Source: Owenia fusiformis (taxonomy: Eukaryota > Annelida > Polychaeta > Sabellida > Oweniidae). Taken from it: a stretch of DNA of 64,000 nucleotides. Below the pieces are notes generated by a model that ran no database searches, was not told the origin of the DNA, and saw nothing but the letters and a program-made list of their open reading frames with translations. Every line of letters begins with the position of its first letter. The first letter of the stretch is position 1. The stretch spans positions 27,917,248 to 27,981,247 of the forward strand of contig CAIIXF020000003.1 in assembly GCA_903813345.2 (NCBI GenBank), in the 5' to 3' direction. The position numbers were made by a program, and so were the translations under genes. Positions 11,726 to 23,630 of the stretch are shown here, in pieces.

Positions 11726-13812
11726 CTTTGTGTGACTTTTCCACTATATTGTCAAACCCAAGAATTTGCTTGTCATCGACATAAAGTAATTATGAGTACT
11801 TTATGTATTAAATATTTTACGATTCCCTAAGGTCTTTTTAGAGTTAACTTGAAGCCTATAATTCATCTATGATAATTAATTTAAAGTATGCCCACAGCAG
11901 ATATTTGCTATACTATATTACAATGTGCCATTTAGAAAGTTTGATTGATATTTGAAAATATTCGTAATTTTAGAGTACCCTAGAATTTAAAGAATTCGGA
12001 AACGATTTTCAAAATTTAATTTCCTAATTATTAGCCTAATCAATAGGCACAGGACAGGTGTCGCTCAGTTTCAATCAATATGACGACATCTCAATGGATT
12101 CAAAATCAAATGAAACTATTGTATATTTGTAATTTATTTAGAATTACACTCCTAGGACGTGAGACATTAATGAACACACTCAGTGGTTTGGGGGAGGGGG
12201 TCGCTCAGGAAAAAATATTTCCAGACTTTTAATTAGGGCCCCTCCCCATGTTAGTTTCCAGATTCACCCTTGATACAGTAACATTGTGTATTGTTTTGCT
12301 TACATTTTATTTTTGTCATATCAACGTATAATGTCAAATATTACAATATTTATAACATACATGTGACTAGTACGTACCCGGGTATACTTTAATTAAATTG
12401 GAATGTTCATTTCAGTCATTTCTTACAATGTTGTCATTTAATTCAGCCAGACTTACATAAAGTATATATAGTAATATACTATGTAGTAATAATTGTGTAG
12501 TTATGTACATTTGTAATACTGCTAAAAGATAAGCAAATGCATATTTACAATTGACTAATATGGCATTGGGTAGCACGCTAACATTCATTACAAAAACAGT
12601 ATGTCCTTAAACAACATCTTTGGTGGTTGCTAAGCGACAACAAAATTAATATGAGAAAACATTGAACAATATTTACAGTTCTGGCCAAGGTTAAAAAAAT
12701 GTTACCTTCCTGCGACATCTAAATTTGCTACAGATACAGATTTTTTCAAAATTTCTTGGGGTCAACGTTCACACTATTTTTGTCCCATAAAAATAGTGTT
12801 GGCGTTCGGCTTTTTCAAGTAGAACGTTCCTCGAGCAGTGACGCGCCCTGAAAGAGCCAGCAGACCTCAAAAGACTTTAAAATATGTGATTATGACTGTT
12901 CACAGCTCATGATATTTTTGATATTTCCCATTTGCCTCTTCGAAATATATTTCAAGCTTCCACTGGCAAATAATTTAACCTGTTTTCGATGGAAGTATTG
13001 TTCATTGACTGACTGAAAGATGGCAGTGTAATCGGAATAATATAAATACATCAAACATCCCTGCCACCTGTCTTTCAACACAAAAACTTTCCATCGACTC
13101 AATATTCATGTAAGCAGTATGTATGATCTTAATAAAATGATGCATTTCCATAAAAACATAATATGTTTTACCATGAGCCATGTCCCCCGTAGATGTGTTA
13201 TTTTACATGTTTCAATTTTATTCTTTTTCTCAAGAAAATTATCACTTTTTGTATGTCCATTTGGAGGGTAACTTTTGACATTGTTCTATTTACATTGTTC
13301 CTTCTACTTTGCCACCATGGCATTTCTTTCACAGATGGAAGAACTAATACTCTCCTCTAAAAGTTTGGCAACACCAACTCCCTTGTTGCATGCACCACTG
13401 CCTGTTAACGTTTTGTGAATGTTAAGAATTTTATCGAAGTTCTTGTCCGATAAAAACATTGGAAATGAACAATAACAGTTTAGGGTGTTATCAAATGGGG
13501 GGAAATCAGGCTTACCAAACTTGTGGAAGGGAGCGTAAATGGCACATTTTACTAATTTTGTTTGTAGTTTGAGTGTAGTTTACATCAATTCAGCCTCTTC
13601 TCACAGTGCCCGTTCAGCCTCTGTAGCTATTTAAAAGGCTTGGGGGACAGAACTAGTGGCTTGGTATTACTAATCTGCTAATGGCTGTTGTGTGGCTCAG
13701 TTTCTCTAAAATATAGTGTGATTCAATTACCAGTTAAAATGGTACACTTGTGACAACTGAAATCGTATGTATCCAATGATGTATTTGAGAAACCGACAGC
13801 TGAAGGGCCCTT
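11726..13812. other. Intergenic region between subtilase start and the TNFR/CA gene end
   Basis: It holds the presumed upstream region of the subtilase (higher coordinates from 11726) and the 3' flank of the carbonic-anhydrase-bearing gene. I see no coding exon. A GC-rich stretch around 12180-12270 with GGGGGAGGGGGTCGCTC resembles other short dispersed repeats in the window but has no clear inverted ends. Confidence 0.3.
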
Positions 13813-16800
13813 TTAGGACTTGAACGAGGAGAAGATTGAACGACCAGACAGTGCCTGTGGTGCCCGGTAGTTATTCTGCATGAACCCCTCGTCTTTACCA
13901 TATGTCAACAGAGATCTAAACTGGCGAATCTGAAAAAAATGAAGACATCCCATAAGTACAAAATATAGAGAAACCGGACATGGGATTAACATGCAAAATG
14001 TCACCACTTGCCATTCGTTATAGACGCCGAACGCCGAACACCTACTGTCGTACACCGTTCACAAAAAGTTGGAGTCCAAGTGTTTCTCTCACAATCCCCA
14101 TTCATTTTCCATAAAAGAATTGGAGCCAAATAAGACAATTGCAGGCGATACAGAAATGTCAAACTTCATTAGAATCGAAAATAGGGACGTCCCCTTCTAA
14201 TAAGTGACATCGTCATCAACACAAGATCCACTTCTTACCTTTTCGAAATAAGACACCAGAAATAAAAAAGAACGAAAATAGACCTATTAGCAAAGGTCAC
14301 CTAAAACCAAAAAGCCTTTGTTCCAAGCTGTACCAAAGGGAGGATTTTTCCATACTAGATGAGAGAGTATATTGATCACGAACCTGTTCTTCTCCAATAT
14401 CAATAGGTTCCTTAAGGACTATCCACGTGACTGTTTCATTGTAGGGCGGGGTGGTCAACGAGCCGGAGTAGGTCCAGTACTTGGTGGTATCGGCTGAAAC
14501 AAGAGTCACAACGTTCATGACTTCAATTCAATGACAATATGTCTACTGTAGCAATGCTTCGTAAAAAATTCTTATCAATATACAATGACAATACTTCTTA
14601 AACAAGGCATTAACACTGATGCAAAATGTCACCACCTGCCATTTGTTATAGAGACACAGATCGCCGAACACTAACCGTAACACTAAATTGTTATCATTGT
14701 AATCCATATCCAATGATTTTTTTCTTCCATCATGATAAAACATGAGCCGAAACCAAAAACAAATAAAAACAACTCCAACCAAACAATAAAAAGCACTGTC
14801 ACAAAAATATTGTTCTAAGCGTATCAAAATATTCACAAAATTCAGCAAGAGGACTACTGTATGTATCGCTTTACTCACATGGAAGAAGACACATCGGGTT
14901 GAATCCCTCATCAAGGTTCTGTGTGTCACCCTTATAGTGGATATCTCCTAGTTTATCCATCAGTTTCTGAAGTCCTGAGTGGCTTCTATCAACCTTAAGG
15001 AACACAGCTATCACACAAAGCCCAGCCTCAAACTCTACCGCCTCTGAGAAGTCACCATAGATGTCTCTGTTCCAGTGAACTAGATGCAACTGAAAATGGA
15101 TATAGACTCACATGACTGCATTTTACATTTGCCTTTGTAAATTTTAGGGGTAATTCACTGCGACGTCGCAGAAAATTCTACCGCTCGCAGTCGCACGAGA
15201 TTGATGAATAGGACGTAATCGCTAAAAAGGGCCCTTGTGACATCGCAGGCTTGCGATGTGCTTGCGATAGCTTGATGAATGACCCCTTAGGAGCTCATTG
15301 CTGAAATAATAATTCTATCCATAGCTATAAACATTACTGACCCCATGACCTTACACGTTATAAGAACGTTTTCCAATATACTGAACTTATGTTGTCATGC
15401 ATACCTCGGCAGCGTATTCCTTCCCATCAACAGTGTGTTCTGAACCACATTCATTCTTGGAGCCCCAGTGGAAATGGAATTGTTCTAGCTGATATTTGCT
15501 TGAGAGTGGTCCCCCTTCTATATCTACAATGATAAGATCGGTGAACGAAAATTGAGGTGAAAATTGAGGTTAGGAGGTATCCCATCGGCCATTGGCGAGA
15601 TTATATGGATTTGGGCATTAGCTATTGGTAACCATGGCAAAATACGCTTGACCAATCAGGATTTATTGTTCATTTCAAATAATTGAAACTCGTTCATTTT
15701 TAGGCAACTATTTCAATTTCTAAATTATTATCCTGTACTTACAACAATTTGGAGGCGTTGGGTCTACTTTAATTTGGAAGGAATGACCCGTGTTGATGAT
15801 TTCCTTGGCTCGTTCAGAGACGTAAACAATGTCTAGTGGTCTGGTTGGTAGGGTTTCCTCAAAAACAGCTTCTGTTGTTACTATATTCACTGGAGACTGG
15901 TTTTGGCCTGGAAACATATTTTCCTTTTTATTTTCGTTATTATATAGTTACTGTATTGTAATTGCATGGAACATTTGTATAAAAGTTGAGGTCTTCTATC
16001 AAAATATTCTGATGGGTCACACACATCACTGCATTAAACCATATGGGTATAAATATGAGACCCTTTAAACAGCCACATGATCAAAATTGACCAATCATAT
16101 TCTGATTTGTATAAAGCTACCTCCACCAGCGTCTTCTTGGAAAACATCCCCCTGTACAATGTCCATATCTGAAGCGTCTTTGGGTTCTTTGGGTGGTTCT
16201 TTGGAGAGTAGGGGTTTAGCTGATTCATCGGCCACGTGGTTGCTTGATTTGGGTTCCATCTCAATGTAAACGTTGTTGCTTTTCGATGGGGCCTCTGTGT
16301 CCCCTGGCTGGAAAAACACGAATAGTGATACAGGTTATAACTTAAACTATGGTCTATCAGGAAACGATCTCTCATTTCCAAGACGTAAGTTGGAAAAGGA
16401 GTATAGGCTAACTATACGCAAGGTATAATGTATTCACTTGTGAGCTACAGATAAAATGGGTCTTGAGAAAAAATAATATTTTGTTCTGGCTTGGCTTATC
16501 ACAGTTGAATATCTGTCTTGCATTTTGTAAAGTTGCTATAGAGCTTTCAAAATGGGACAGCATCTTTTCCATTCAATCGAGTTTGGGCCATGCAGCCGAA
16601 GGTAAGCCATACAACCGAAGGTAAGCCATACAACCGAATTTTGCCGATTCAATCTGACGGAGAATGCCGAGCCTATCTTTTTGACCAATTAGAGATTAGA
16701 GAATGTTCACATTCGTGGTACCCTCGACCAACTTTGTTTGCAAAGAAAATCTTCGGCAATCTCCGGCTTTTCTTGAAGTATCTTCGGTCCTTTCAAAATG

Positions 16801-19800
16801 AGACACACGTCACACATACACCAATGCACAAAAACAGGGTCTCCATAAAGTACCTTACAACTGAGACTAATATACTCTAAATGTTAGTCTCAGCTTACAA
16901 TTACAATACAAAGTCTCTAACCCTGTAACCCTTGTTATGGACACCCTGTATATTGCTTACCGCTTGCCCATTAATGAGGCCTCTCTTTACAGCATACTTC
17001 TTAATGAGGAAGCCGACTGCAAAGAAAACAATGGCGCACACCACAGCTGTTATGATCAACGCAAATACTGGCACTTTGCCGGAATCATCCCCCGATCCAC
17101 CATCCTTCGCCTCCTAAAGAACAGGATATACATAGCAACAACGCACATGTATATATATTGTGCGTTTCTGCCTATTTTCAGCATTATCCATAATGGCAAA
17201 GTTTACCTATTTTCAACATAATCATAAACATATTCAAGCCTCTTCGACATGATAATGGAAACGCGCATGTTTAATTTCATTATAATTATCAAAACGTGCA
17301 TGGCTATTTTCAACATAATCATGAAAACGTGAATAATGGGAACGTTCATCCCTATCATCAACATAGTCATGAAAACGGGTATTATCTATAAACGGGTATT
17401 ATTATATTATTATCATATTAACAACTTTAATGAATACTTCAACATAACCATGGAAATGTGCACCCCTATTTCCAACATAATCTTCAAAACGTACATATCT
17501 ATTTTCAACATAATCAAACACAACGTACCTGTACATGCCTATATTCAATATTATCATGAACAAGCATAGGACTAACTAACATGTGATCTAAATCTAAATT
17601 ACTATATACATTTTAATTATCATCAAAAATAGATAGTGCTAAGAGCAACAAAAGAGAATCAGTTATCATATCTCTCTAACATTATGTTAGGAGTTTAATT
17701 GTACTGGATTTGCACCAAATTCTTCATACTCGACTCACTGTTATCAATTCAATGTTAAAGATCAACTGCAAATGTGTAACACTTCAAGAGTTAATACTGA
17801 TTGATGATTCCATGTGCTAAATATAAAGTATATGTTTGTCTTATTTTGAAATTTAGATTTAAAACTTTAAGCTCATGTACAAAAGTACAGGTTTGCTCAA
17901 TGCTACACTACAAATGGTTTTGAATTGTTGGCCTATTATGTATATTTATGAAGCTGTAGTGTTCTGGGTACATGCGCTCTTAGGTAGGCAAAAGTAAAAG
18001 GAACAAAATATATTTATCCCACGATTATTGTATTATCTGTAAAATAACTGTACATCAACAGCCAGTGATATTTCTGATATTGGAGATCCATGTGATATTT
18101 TTCACAAAGTCGTTTGTCATCCTCGTATACGGCTGATATAGTTTACCAGGCGCATGATATGTGTTTGATATAAAAAGATTTTTTCGATTTTTGATTGCGA
18201 TCTTGGGATAAACCAAAAATCATATCATTTCTTATGATATCATTTTATTGCCTTAGTAGATCAAATATCAACACTCATTCACTTCACTCACTCGTGTTGT
18301 TATTAATTTTGATATAAACTAGTTGATAAAAATGATCACTCAAAATGATCTGATATTCAATATTTATATCGATATAGTCCTGTGTTACTGCCATCTAATG
18401 TTCTTAGAATATACAATGTTTTACAAGATCAAAATGTCAAGAGACACATTAGATTTATCATTGCTCAATGACATTTCACGTGGGTATGCAATATCATTTA
18501 ATACAATGGGCAAAGGTTGAGGGTAACATGCTGAAATCGTGAATCAAATCTTGTGTTTTTCAACCTTTCTCCAACTCGACTGCAGATATACACGCTAATG
18601 GATGTATTCAAAGCCCAGAATCGGAGTTTCTCGCTAATATGCCCACTAGGCGTTTATTGACTTCGCATGGGCGTTTATTTAAAAGTCTTCGAAATCAACG
18701 CCCATGGGGCTTTATAAAAAGGAAAATCACTTACAGCAATCATCGGTTCCACCTCATCAGCAACTACTGGCCCGCCTTGAAAAGGTTCAATCTCATCTGG
18801 AATGCAATAACTCATTACATATGAATCGCAGTTCGATAATCGAGAAGAATTCCTTATATACGTAGTCTTTAACAGTCATACATTCATCTTCACTTTTCAT
18901 ACGCGTGTATGTAGACCAAGGCGCAAATTGTTCATGATCGATTTTAATCCATTCACGTCTTAATGTCTTTCTTCTATAAAGTTTATTTTCCAGTTAGGGG
19001 ACAACGAGATCAATAATCAAATAAAGAGACAAGACGTGTTTTAACTGAGAATTAAATAAACAAACTAACTTACCGCCATCGATAGGTACAACAAGAACAC
19101 CAGACCCATCATCCGTCGTTTCTTCAGTTTCAACGTCATTACCCCCTTCAGCAGCCGCCACTCCGGGTTCAGTTGTATCATCATGAACCTCCAATAATAA
19201 ATCTTCGTTCTTATCATCCGGTTTTTCAGCAAACTTAATTTCCGATTCCGGTTCAGGGTATCCGGAGCCTTCTTCGACTGGAACAATTATAACATTATCC
19301 GTGTCAGTGTCAGTGGCAGTTTCATTGAAATTGTCATCCACTACTTCAACCTCAACGTCGTTATCATCATCCGTATCAGCTGTATCTGCACCTGGGTCAT
19401 CATTGATATCATCTGAGATTTCTTCATTTGGTTCCTCATCTGATTCCCAATCTTCTTCAATTTCCTCATCCTCATTTTCAAGTGGTACTTCAGTAATCAA
19501 ATCTTCTTCAGTTAAATCAACTGCTCCATTGATGCCACCTTTGTCATCATCTCCTTGGATCTGTTTAGCCTCATTCTTACATTTACTTAAAAAATCCTCA
19601 TTCCCATGTCCACCGCCATCTTTACATGAAGCACATAAGGTGTCTGATTTGGACGAACATGGTTTCTTTGAGAATTCATCTTCTTTACACTCCGAACAAC
19701 GAAAGCAAGGCCCTTCCTTAATATAGCTATCCTGATAGTAGCCAAAGTCACATGGTGAGCATACGGTGTCTAAGCTCTCTGTACATTTACTGGTCACCTC

Positions 19801-20566
19801 ATAGCCAGGGGAGCAAGTACTGCACAGGTGTGCTTCTTTTGATTCATAATCATAATAATCTTGACCATAGCAGACTCCGACCTGCAAAAAAATAGGGTTC
19901 ATCATCAAATCAAATAGGGTTGATATATTTATGGCTCATCGTGCTCTTAACAAAATCTATGGAGGAGAAGTTCGGGCCTCATTGTGGATTGTGGTATGAC
20001 AACATTTGGGGGGAAACGTGTCAATTCATGTACAGTAGTACCATGTTATGAAGAAACACGAAAACCTGGTGGAATTAGAGCATTTTCTGCATATTTAGCC
20101 TAATATAAAAGTGAGAATAGCTTCATTCCTAAAAGTTAAAGTCTTAATAAAAAGCATACTATATCTAGTATTTCTTCTCCATGCTCAATAAACAAAAACA
20201 CAGATCCGATGTTCATAGATGTTTATTTTGTCTTATCCAATTATGGTCCCTCAATGGACTTATAATACAATAGATTTACCGAATTTACCTACTATTTTAT
20301 AATAAACGCATAATATATGAACAGTACCTGCCACTATTGCATTCATATTTCAATGAGTTGATCGTAAAATAGTAGGTTAATCCGGTAGCCGACAGCCAAA
20401 GGTTGCATTCGCGAATACAAGCTTAATCAGCCCAGGACAATCAGGCCATATTATAGAGAGCGGACAACAATCACCAAGAATGATCATATCTATCACATAC
20501 TTTGTTCATGTTTCTAATGGGAGAGATTGTTACCAATACCAGCAGACTCAGATAATAGAGACGCAT
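13813..20566 (-). CDS. TNF-receptor-like protein fused to an alpha carbonic anhydrase domain
   Basis: Ten exons join without a phase break: 20534-20566, 19074-19881, 18735-18796, 16961-17113, 16121-16307, 15743-15907, 15405-15523, 14879-15089, 14384-14493 and 13813-13929 (1965 bases, 654 residues). Order: signal peptide ([17 protein letters not shown]); cysteine-rich TNFR repeats (about 18-105, with [10 protein letters not shown] and [14 protein letters not shown]); acidic Asp/Glu stalk (about 120-300); membrane helix (about 315-337, ending in LIKKY); Pro/Lys-rich tail (353-414, no death domain); alpha carbonic anhydrase (415-654). The CA domain keeps the zinc ligands (FHFHWG and LHLVHW), GSEHTVDG, the proton-shuttle His (NTGHSF) and SLTTPP. 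It lacks only the first 20-25 residues of the fold. Topology puts the CA domain in the cytosol. The alternative is two adjacent genes whose CA first exon I failed to see. Confidence 0.75.
13980..14110 (-). repeat. Dispersed repeat, family B copy 1
   Basis: This intronic stretch beginning AAATGTCACCACTTGCCATT closely matches the reverse complement of 55379-55493. It also matches 14615-14690 and, on the plus strand, 49740-49850. The best copy has inverted ends TGTCACCACC / GGTGGTGACA, so this is a short MITE family. Confidence 0.6.
14615..14690 (-). repeat. Dispersed repeat, family B copy 2
   Basis: It reads GCAAAATGTCACCACCTGCC and continues like the copy 640 bases away at 13980. It occupies the intron between two carbonic anhydrase exons. 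Confidence 0.55.
16575..16640. repeat. 19-base tandem repeat, about three copies
   Basis: GCCATACAACCGAAGGTAA and a close variant recur head to tail in the intron between the tail exon and the membrane-helix exon. Confidence 0.6.
17170..17575. repeat. Degenerate minisatellite in TNFR/CA intron
   Basis: The phrase TATTTTCAACATAATCATGA with AAACGT-type spacers recurs about eight to ten times with an irregular 40-55 base period. The short open frames here are repeat artefacts. It lies just upstream (gene sense) of the membrane-helix exon but does not clearly include its splice acceptor. Confidence 0.6.
20376..20422. mobile_element. Partial MITE, family A copy 2
   Basis: AATCCGGTAGCCGACAGCC, then TTGCATTCGCGAATACAAGC, matches the right end of the element at 1262-1462. 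A weak left counterpart (TTTACCTACTATTTTA) near 20285 suggests a shortened copy. Confidence 0.5.
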
Positions 20567-21269
20567 ATACCCGGGAGAAACAGTATCTAATATCGGTCCC
20601 TGACCTCGTTACGTGATGAGAAGAGACATATGCACTTGTACAAAAATACTAGATATCTGACTTTAAAAAGTTTAAATAACAATCGATTCTCAATTAATCA
20701 GCTACAAAACACTTGAAAGTTTGATAATGGTCACAACGGCTTGATACCTACACCCCTAAATAAGTTTGTCAATCGGATGTCCACTTTTGGATTACTAATC
20801 AGTGTTAATGTTAGGCAATTTGAAAAAATAATCAAAATCATCAAACTTCATCTTGCAATGATCTACTTATTATAATCAAGATTCAAATAATGACAGGCGT
20901 TGATATGCTACCAAACGAAAATGGCCGCTTGCCAAATTATGGAGGGGAGTGTATCTTTAAATAAGGTACTTGACGACAATATGTGGTGAATATACAACGT
21001 TCACCCTTTCCTGTTGCTTGCGAACTACAAGTCTAGTACATGCGACATTATCTAATAAACAAGGCTACTGGGGTGCTCTCGATGACTCTTTTAGCGTTGG
21101 CAGTTTGACTTTGCATTTTAAAGAAATAAGAAGTTGGAGATAAATTTCAAAAGGATTGGTATCGATATGGTGAATTGAATTCAACAATGTTTTTCTCCTA
21201 AACCAATTATTGAAAACATTCTGTAGAAAAACGGTCCTTTATGTAATGTTGACTGATTGACAACTACGA

Positions 21270-21515
21270 AAAAGAAGATGTGGAGCATTTTTACTTAAAT
21301 GCCCTTCAAATGAATATGTCATATTCAGAGAACAACTTAATACTCATTGTTATGAATGGGATATCCAAATGAATGTTAAAAACCTCCTTGGCATTGGTAC
21401 GGAAGAATGGCTTTTTACAAACGAACAAACACTTGAGTGTCTAAAAGATATTGCATGTATAGTCATGCAACAATATACGTGCCGTCAGCGATATCTAACA
21501 AACTTATACACTTAA
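21270..21515 (+). pseudogene. LINE reverse-transcriptase C-terminal tail, fragment
   Basis: The plus strand reads EDVEHFYL, then CPSNEYVIFREQLNTH, then LLGIGTEEWLFTNEQTLECL and a stop. The E..EH...CP....R pattern is typical of the C-terminal end of non-LTR retrotransposon RT proteins. Upstream frames are broken and no RT core is nearby, so this is a dead 5'-truncated copy. Confidence 0.55.
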
Positions 21516-21627
21516 TGTAACTTCATTCAGTGGAGGAGGGTGGCCCTCAAGGGAGGTACATGGGCCGACCAGGGGACTATCCTCTCTCTCTGAAATATAA
21601 TTAATATCTAACTATTATGGATGAACA

Positions 21628-21716
21628 GTACCAACCTTGGGGAAGGTACAGAGTGTAATGTGTAACTTTTCTTTTTTTCTTATTCTAACTGGTAGTGCCA
21701 ACCTTGGGGAAGGTAC
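21628..21716. repeat. Two copies of a small dyad motif CCAACCTTGGGGAAGGTAC
   Basis: A 22-base motif with GTACC/GGTAC ends occurs at about 21628-21649 and 21695-21716. Two more copies, CCGACCTTGGGGAAGGTAC, lie at about 22950-22971 and 23262-23282. Four near-identical copies within 1.7 kb of intergenic DNA exceed chance. Confidence 0.6.
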
Positions 21717-21890
21717 TCTTTAAGTATAAAGCAGAATTATTAATTCCTCTGGAATTGTATGAAGTTGTCTGATATAGTAGAAAGATAAAAGCCCGATGTT
21801 GGTTCCTCTGCAGATTCAGAAATGCAGGATATAGCAATACCCCTAACCCAACTCAGTAAAAGCAACGATACTATATTATTGTCATTTGAT

Positions 21891-22065
21891 GGTATACAAT
21901 TGTTGACCTCTCCAGAGGTCAACCGGCAAAATTGTATACCGAGACTGTAAACCGAGAAGCTACTGTTGACAGAGACCGAAGGTCGAGGTCAACAGTGTTT
22001 CAAGGTTTACAGTCGAGGTATATGATTTTGACGGTTAACCGAATGGAGAGGTCTACAATTGTTTT
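21891..22065. repeat. Long imperfect palindrome (arms ~85 bases)
   Basis: Left-arm blocks ACAATTGTTGACCTCTCC, GAGACTGTAAACC and ACTGTTGAC return inverted in order at the right (GTCAACAGT, GGTTTACAGTC, GGAGAGGTCTACAATTGT). The centre is AGACCGAAGGTCG. It could form a cruciform or hairpin RNA and is probably a palindromic MITE. Confidence 0.7.
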
Positions 22066-22323
22066 GTTAGTCAGAAGAAACTAATAATACTCATATATAC
22101 GACAGTCATCAATCATGGCTTCATTTCAAAATCTTTTCTATGAACCACGCCAGCAATAATTTTAAAGAAAATCTGAAGACAGTGGAAGCTAAACTCTCTG
22201 TTTTCGGCACATAACTGCGTACTCACCAGAAAATTAATGTTAATTTTGCGTTTCTATTTGTATTGTTGCTATAAAATCGTCGTGTAGAAAAGTTAAAATA
22301 TCACTTTCATCAACGTGTACCAA

Positions 22324-22689
22324 GGAGGATTGGAAGCCAGGGTTCCAACTCGATATTCTTTAATCTCCACGCATGCGTCATTTGCTATTCGTGTCTGTAT
22401 AATTTGTACGACTGCATGGAGAATGACCCGATACTCTCCAACAAAGCTATCGCTAGGTGATTGTTTTGCAGAATATCGGTGTTGCATTCTGGGAGCCAAT
22501 CCTCCTGAGGATTGGAAGCCAGGGTTCCAACTCGATATTCTTTAATCTCCACGCATGCGTCATTTGCTATTCGTGTCTGTATAATTTGTACGACTGCATG
22601 GAGAATGACCCGATACTCTCCAACAAAGCTATCGCTAGGTGATTGTTTTGCAGAATATCGGTGTTGCATTCTGGGAGCCAATCCTCCCG
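22324..22689. mobile_element. Tandem pair of 183-base TIR elements
   Basis: Two almost identical 183-base units lie head to tail (22324-22506 and 22507-22689). Each starts GGAGGATTGG (the second as GAGGATTGG) and ends CCAATCCTCC, with wider imperfect inverted identity of about 35 bases (GATATTCT/AGAATATC). The pair is flanked by CGTGTAC at 22314-22320 and again at 22688-22694, a plausible target duplication. Open frames inside on both strands are non-coding artefacts. Confidence 0.75.
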
Positions 22690-23380
22690 TGTACAAAATG
22701 TCCGACTACCATGTTTTTTCTGTAAACATTGTGACGTCATATTTCCCATAATTCACAAGTGTAGTACAGTAACATACGCGGTCAATAATATGATATCCCA
22801 TGATGCACAAGTGAGGTACAGGCAAAAATGTTGACCGCTAATTGACCAATCAGATGCGAGTATTTACACTGAGGTACTAACAATACCTTTTATTGACTGA
22901 TGCTCATATTATTATATGTGTATGATATACGTAAACGATCATTCTGAGTGTACCGACCTTGGGGAAGGTACATGTACAATAATAAGCAATGCCTTCTGGT
23001 TCATTTTGTTGATTGGTAGTTGCAACGTCAACGCGGCAGCCTGACGTTTTTGCAACAAACAATTATATCTCGAAAAGCAGCCTATACATTTTAGTGTAAC
23101 TCACATGCTTGTATTTATATTTATGTCCATTTACTGTACACATTAATTTAGAATTGCACCATATGGCAACACCACCATTTTGTTTTTAAATTTACAATTG
23201 TATATCTTTTACTAGCTTACAAGATAGTCAAAGCATCTCAAACTTTCATACAGTACTGCAGTGCCGACCTTGGGGAAGGTACGATGATACGCTATGTCTT
23301 CTTTTAAATTTTATAGAAAATGCAGTTCCATAATGTCATTGTTTTGTTAATCTCAAGAGTGTTATGTAACAGGTCTTCTA

Positions 23381-23630
23381 GGCCTGCGGCGTGCGTCTAC
23401 GCGGTAGCTAGGCGTCGTCGCCAGTCCAAAACAACAACAAAACAATGAGTGTTTGTAAAATATAGTGACTTTTTATAATTGCGTTACAATTAGGTACTAG
23501 GCCAATCTTGGTCGGCGGCGTGCGTTTACGCGGTAGCTAGGCGTCGTCGTCAGTAAAAAAATAGTTTGTTTGTAAATAGTGATTATTTTCAATTTAACAT
23601 TTACACAATTTGTATACATGTATCTCCTTT
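23381..23630. repeat. GC-rich block duplicated with ~129-base spacing
   Basis: GCGGCGTGCG.CTACGCGGTA (continuing GCTAGGCGTCGTCG) at 23386 recurs at 23515 with few changes. The following AT-rich stretch (TTTGTAAA...TATAGTGA) also corresponds. The GC-rich core stands out against the surrounding AT-rich DNA. Confidence 0.6.

Noticed and set aside
19301-19726. 141-codon plus-strand Ser-rich frame
   Set aside because: It is the shadow of the acidic Asp/Glu stalk exon of the TNFR/CA gene on the other strand.
22293-22834. Several overlapping open frames with repeated protein text on both strands
   Set aside because: They come from the duplicated 183-base MITE. There is no domain and no splice context.
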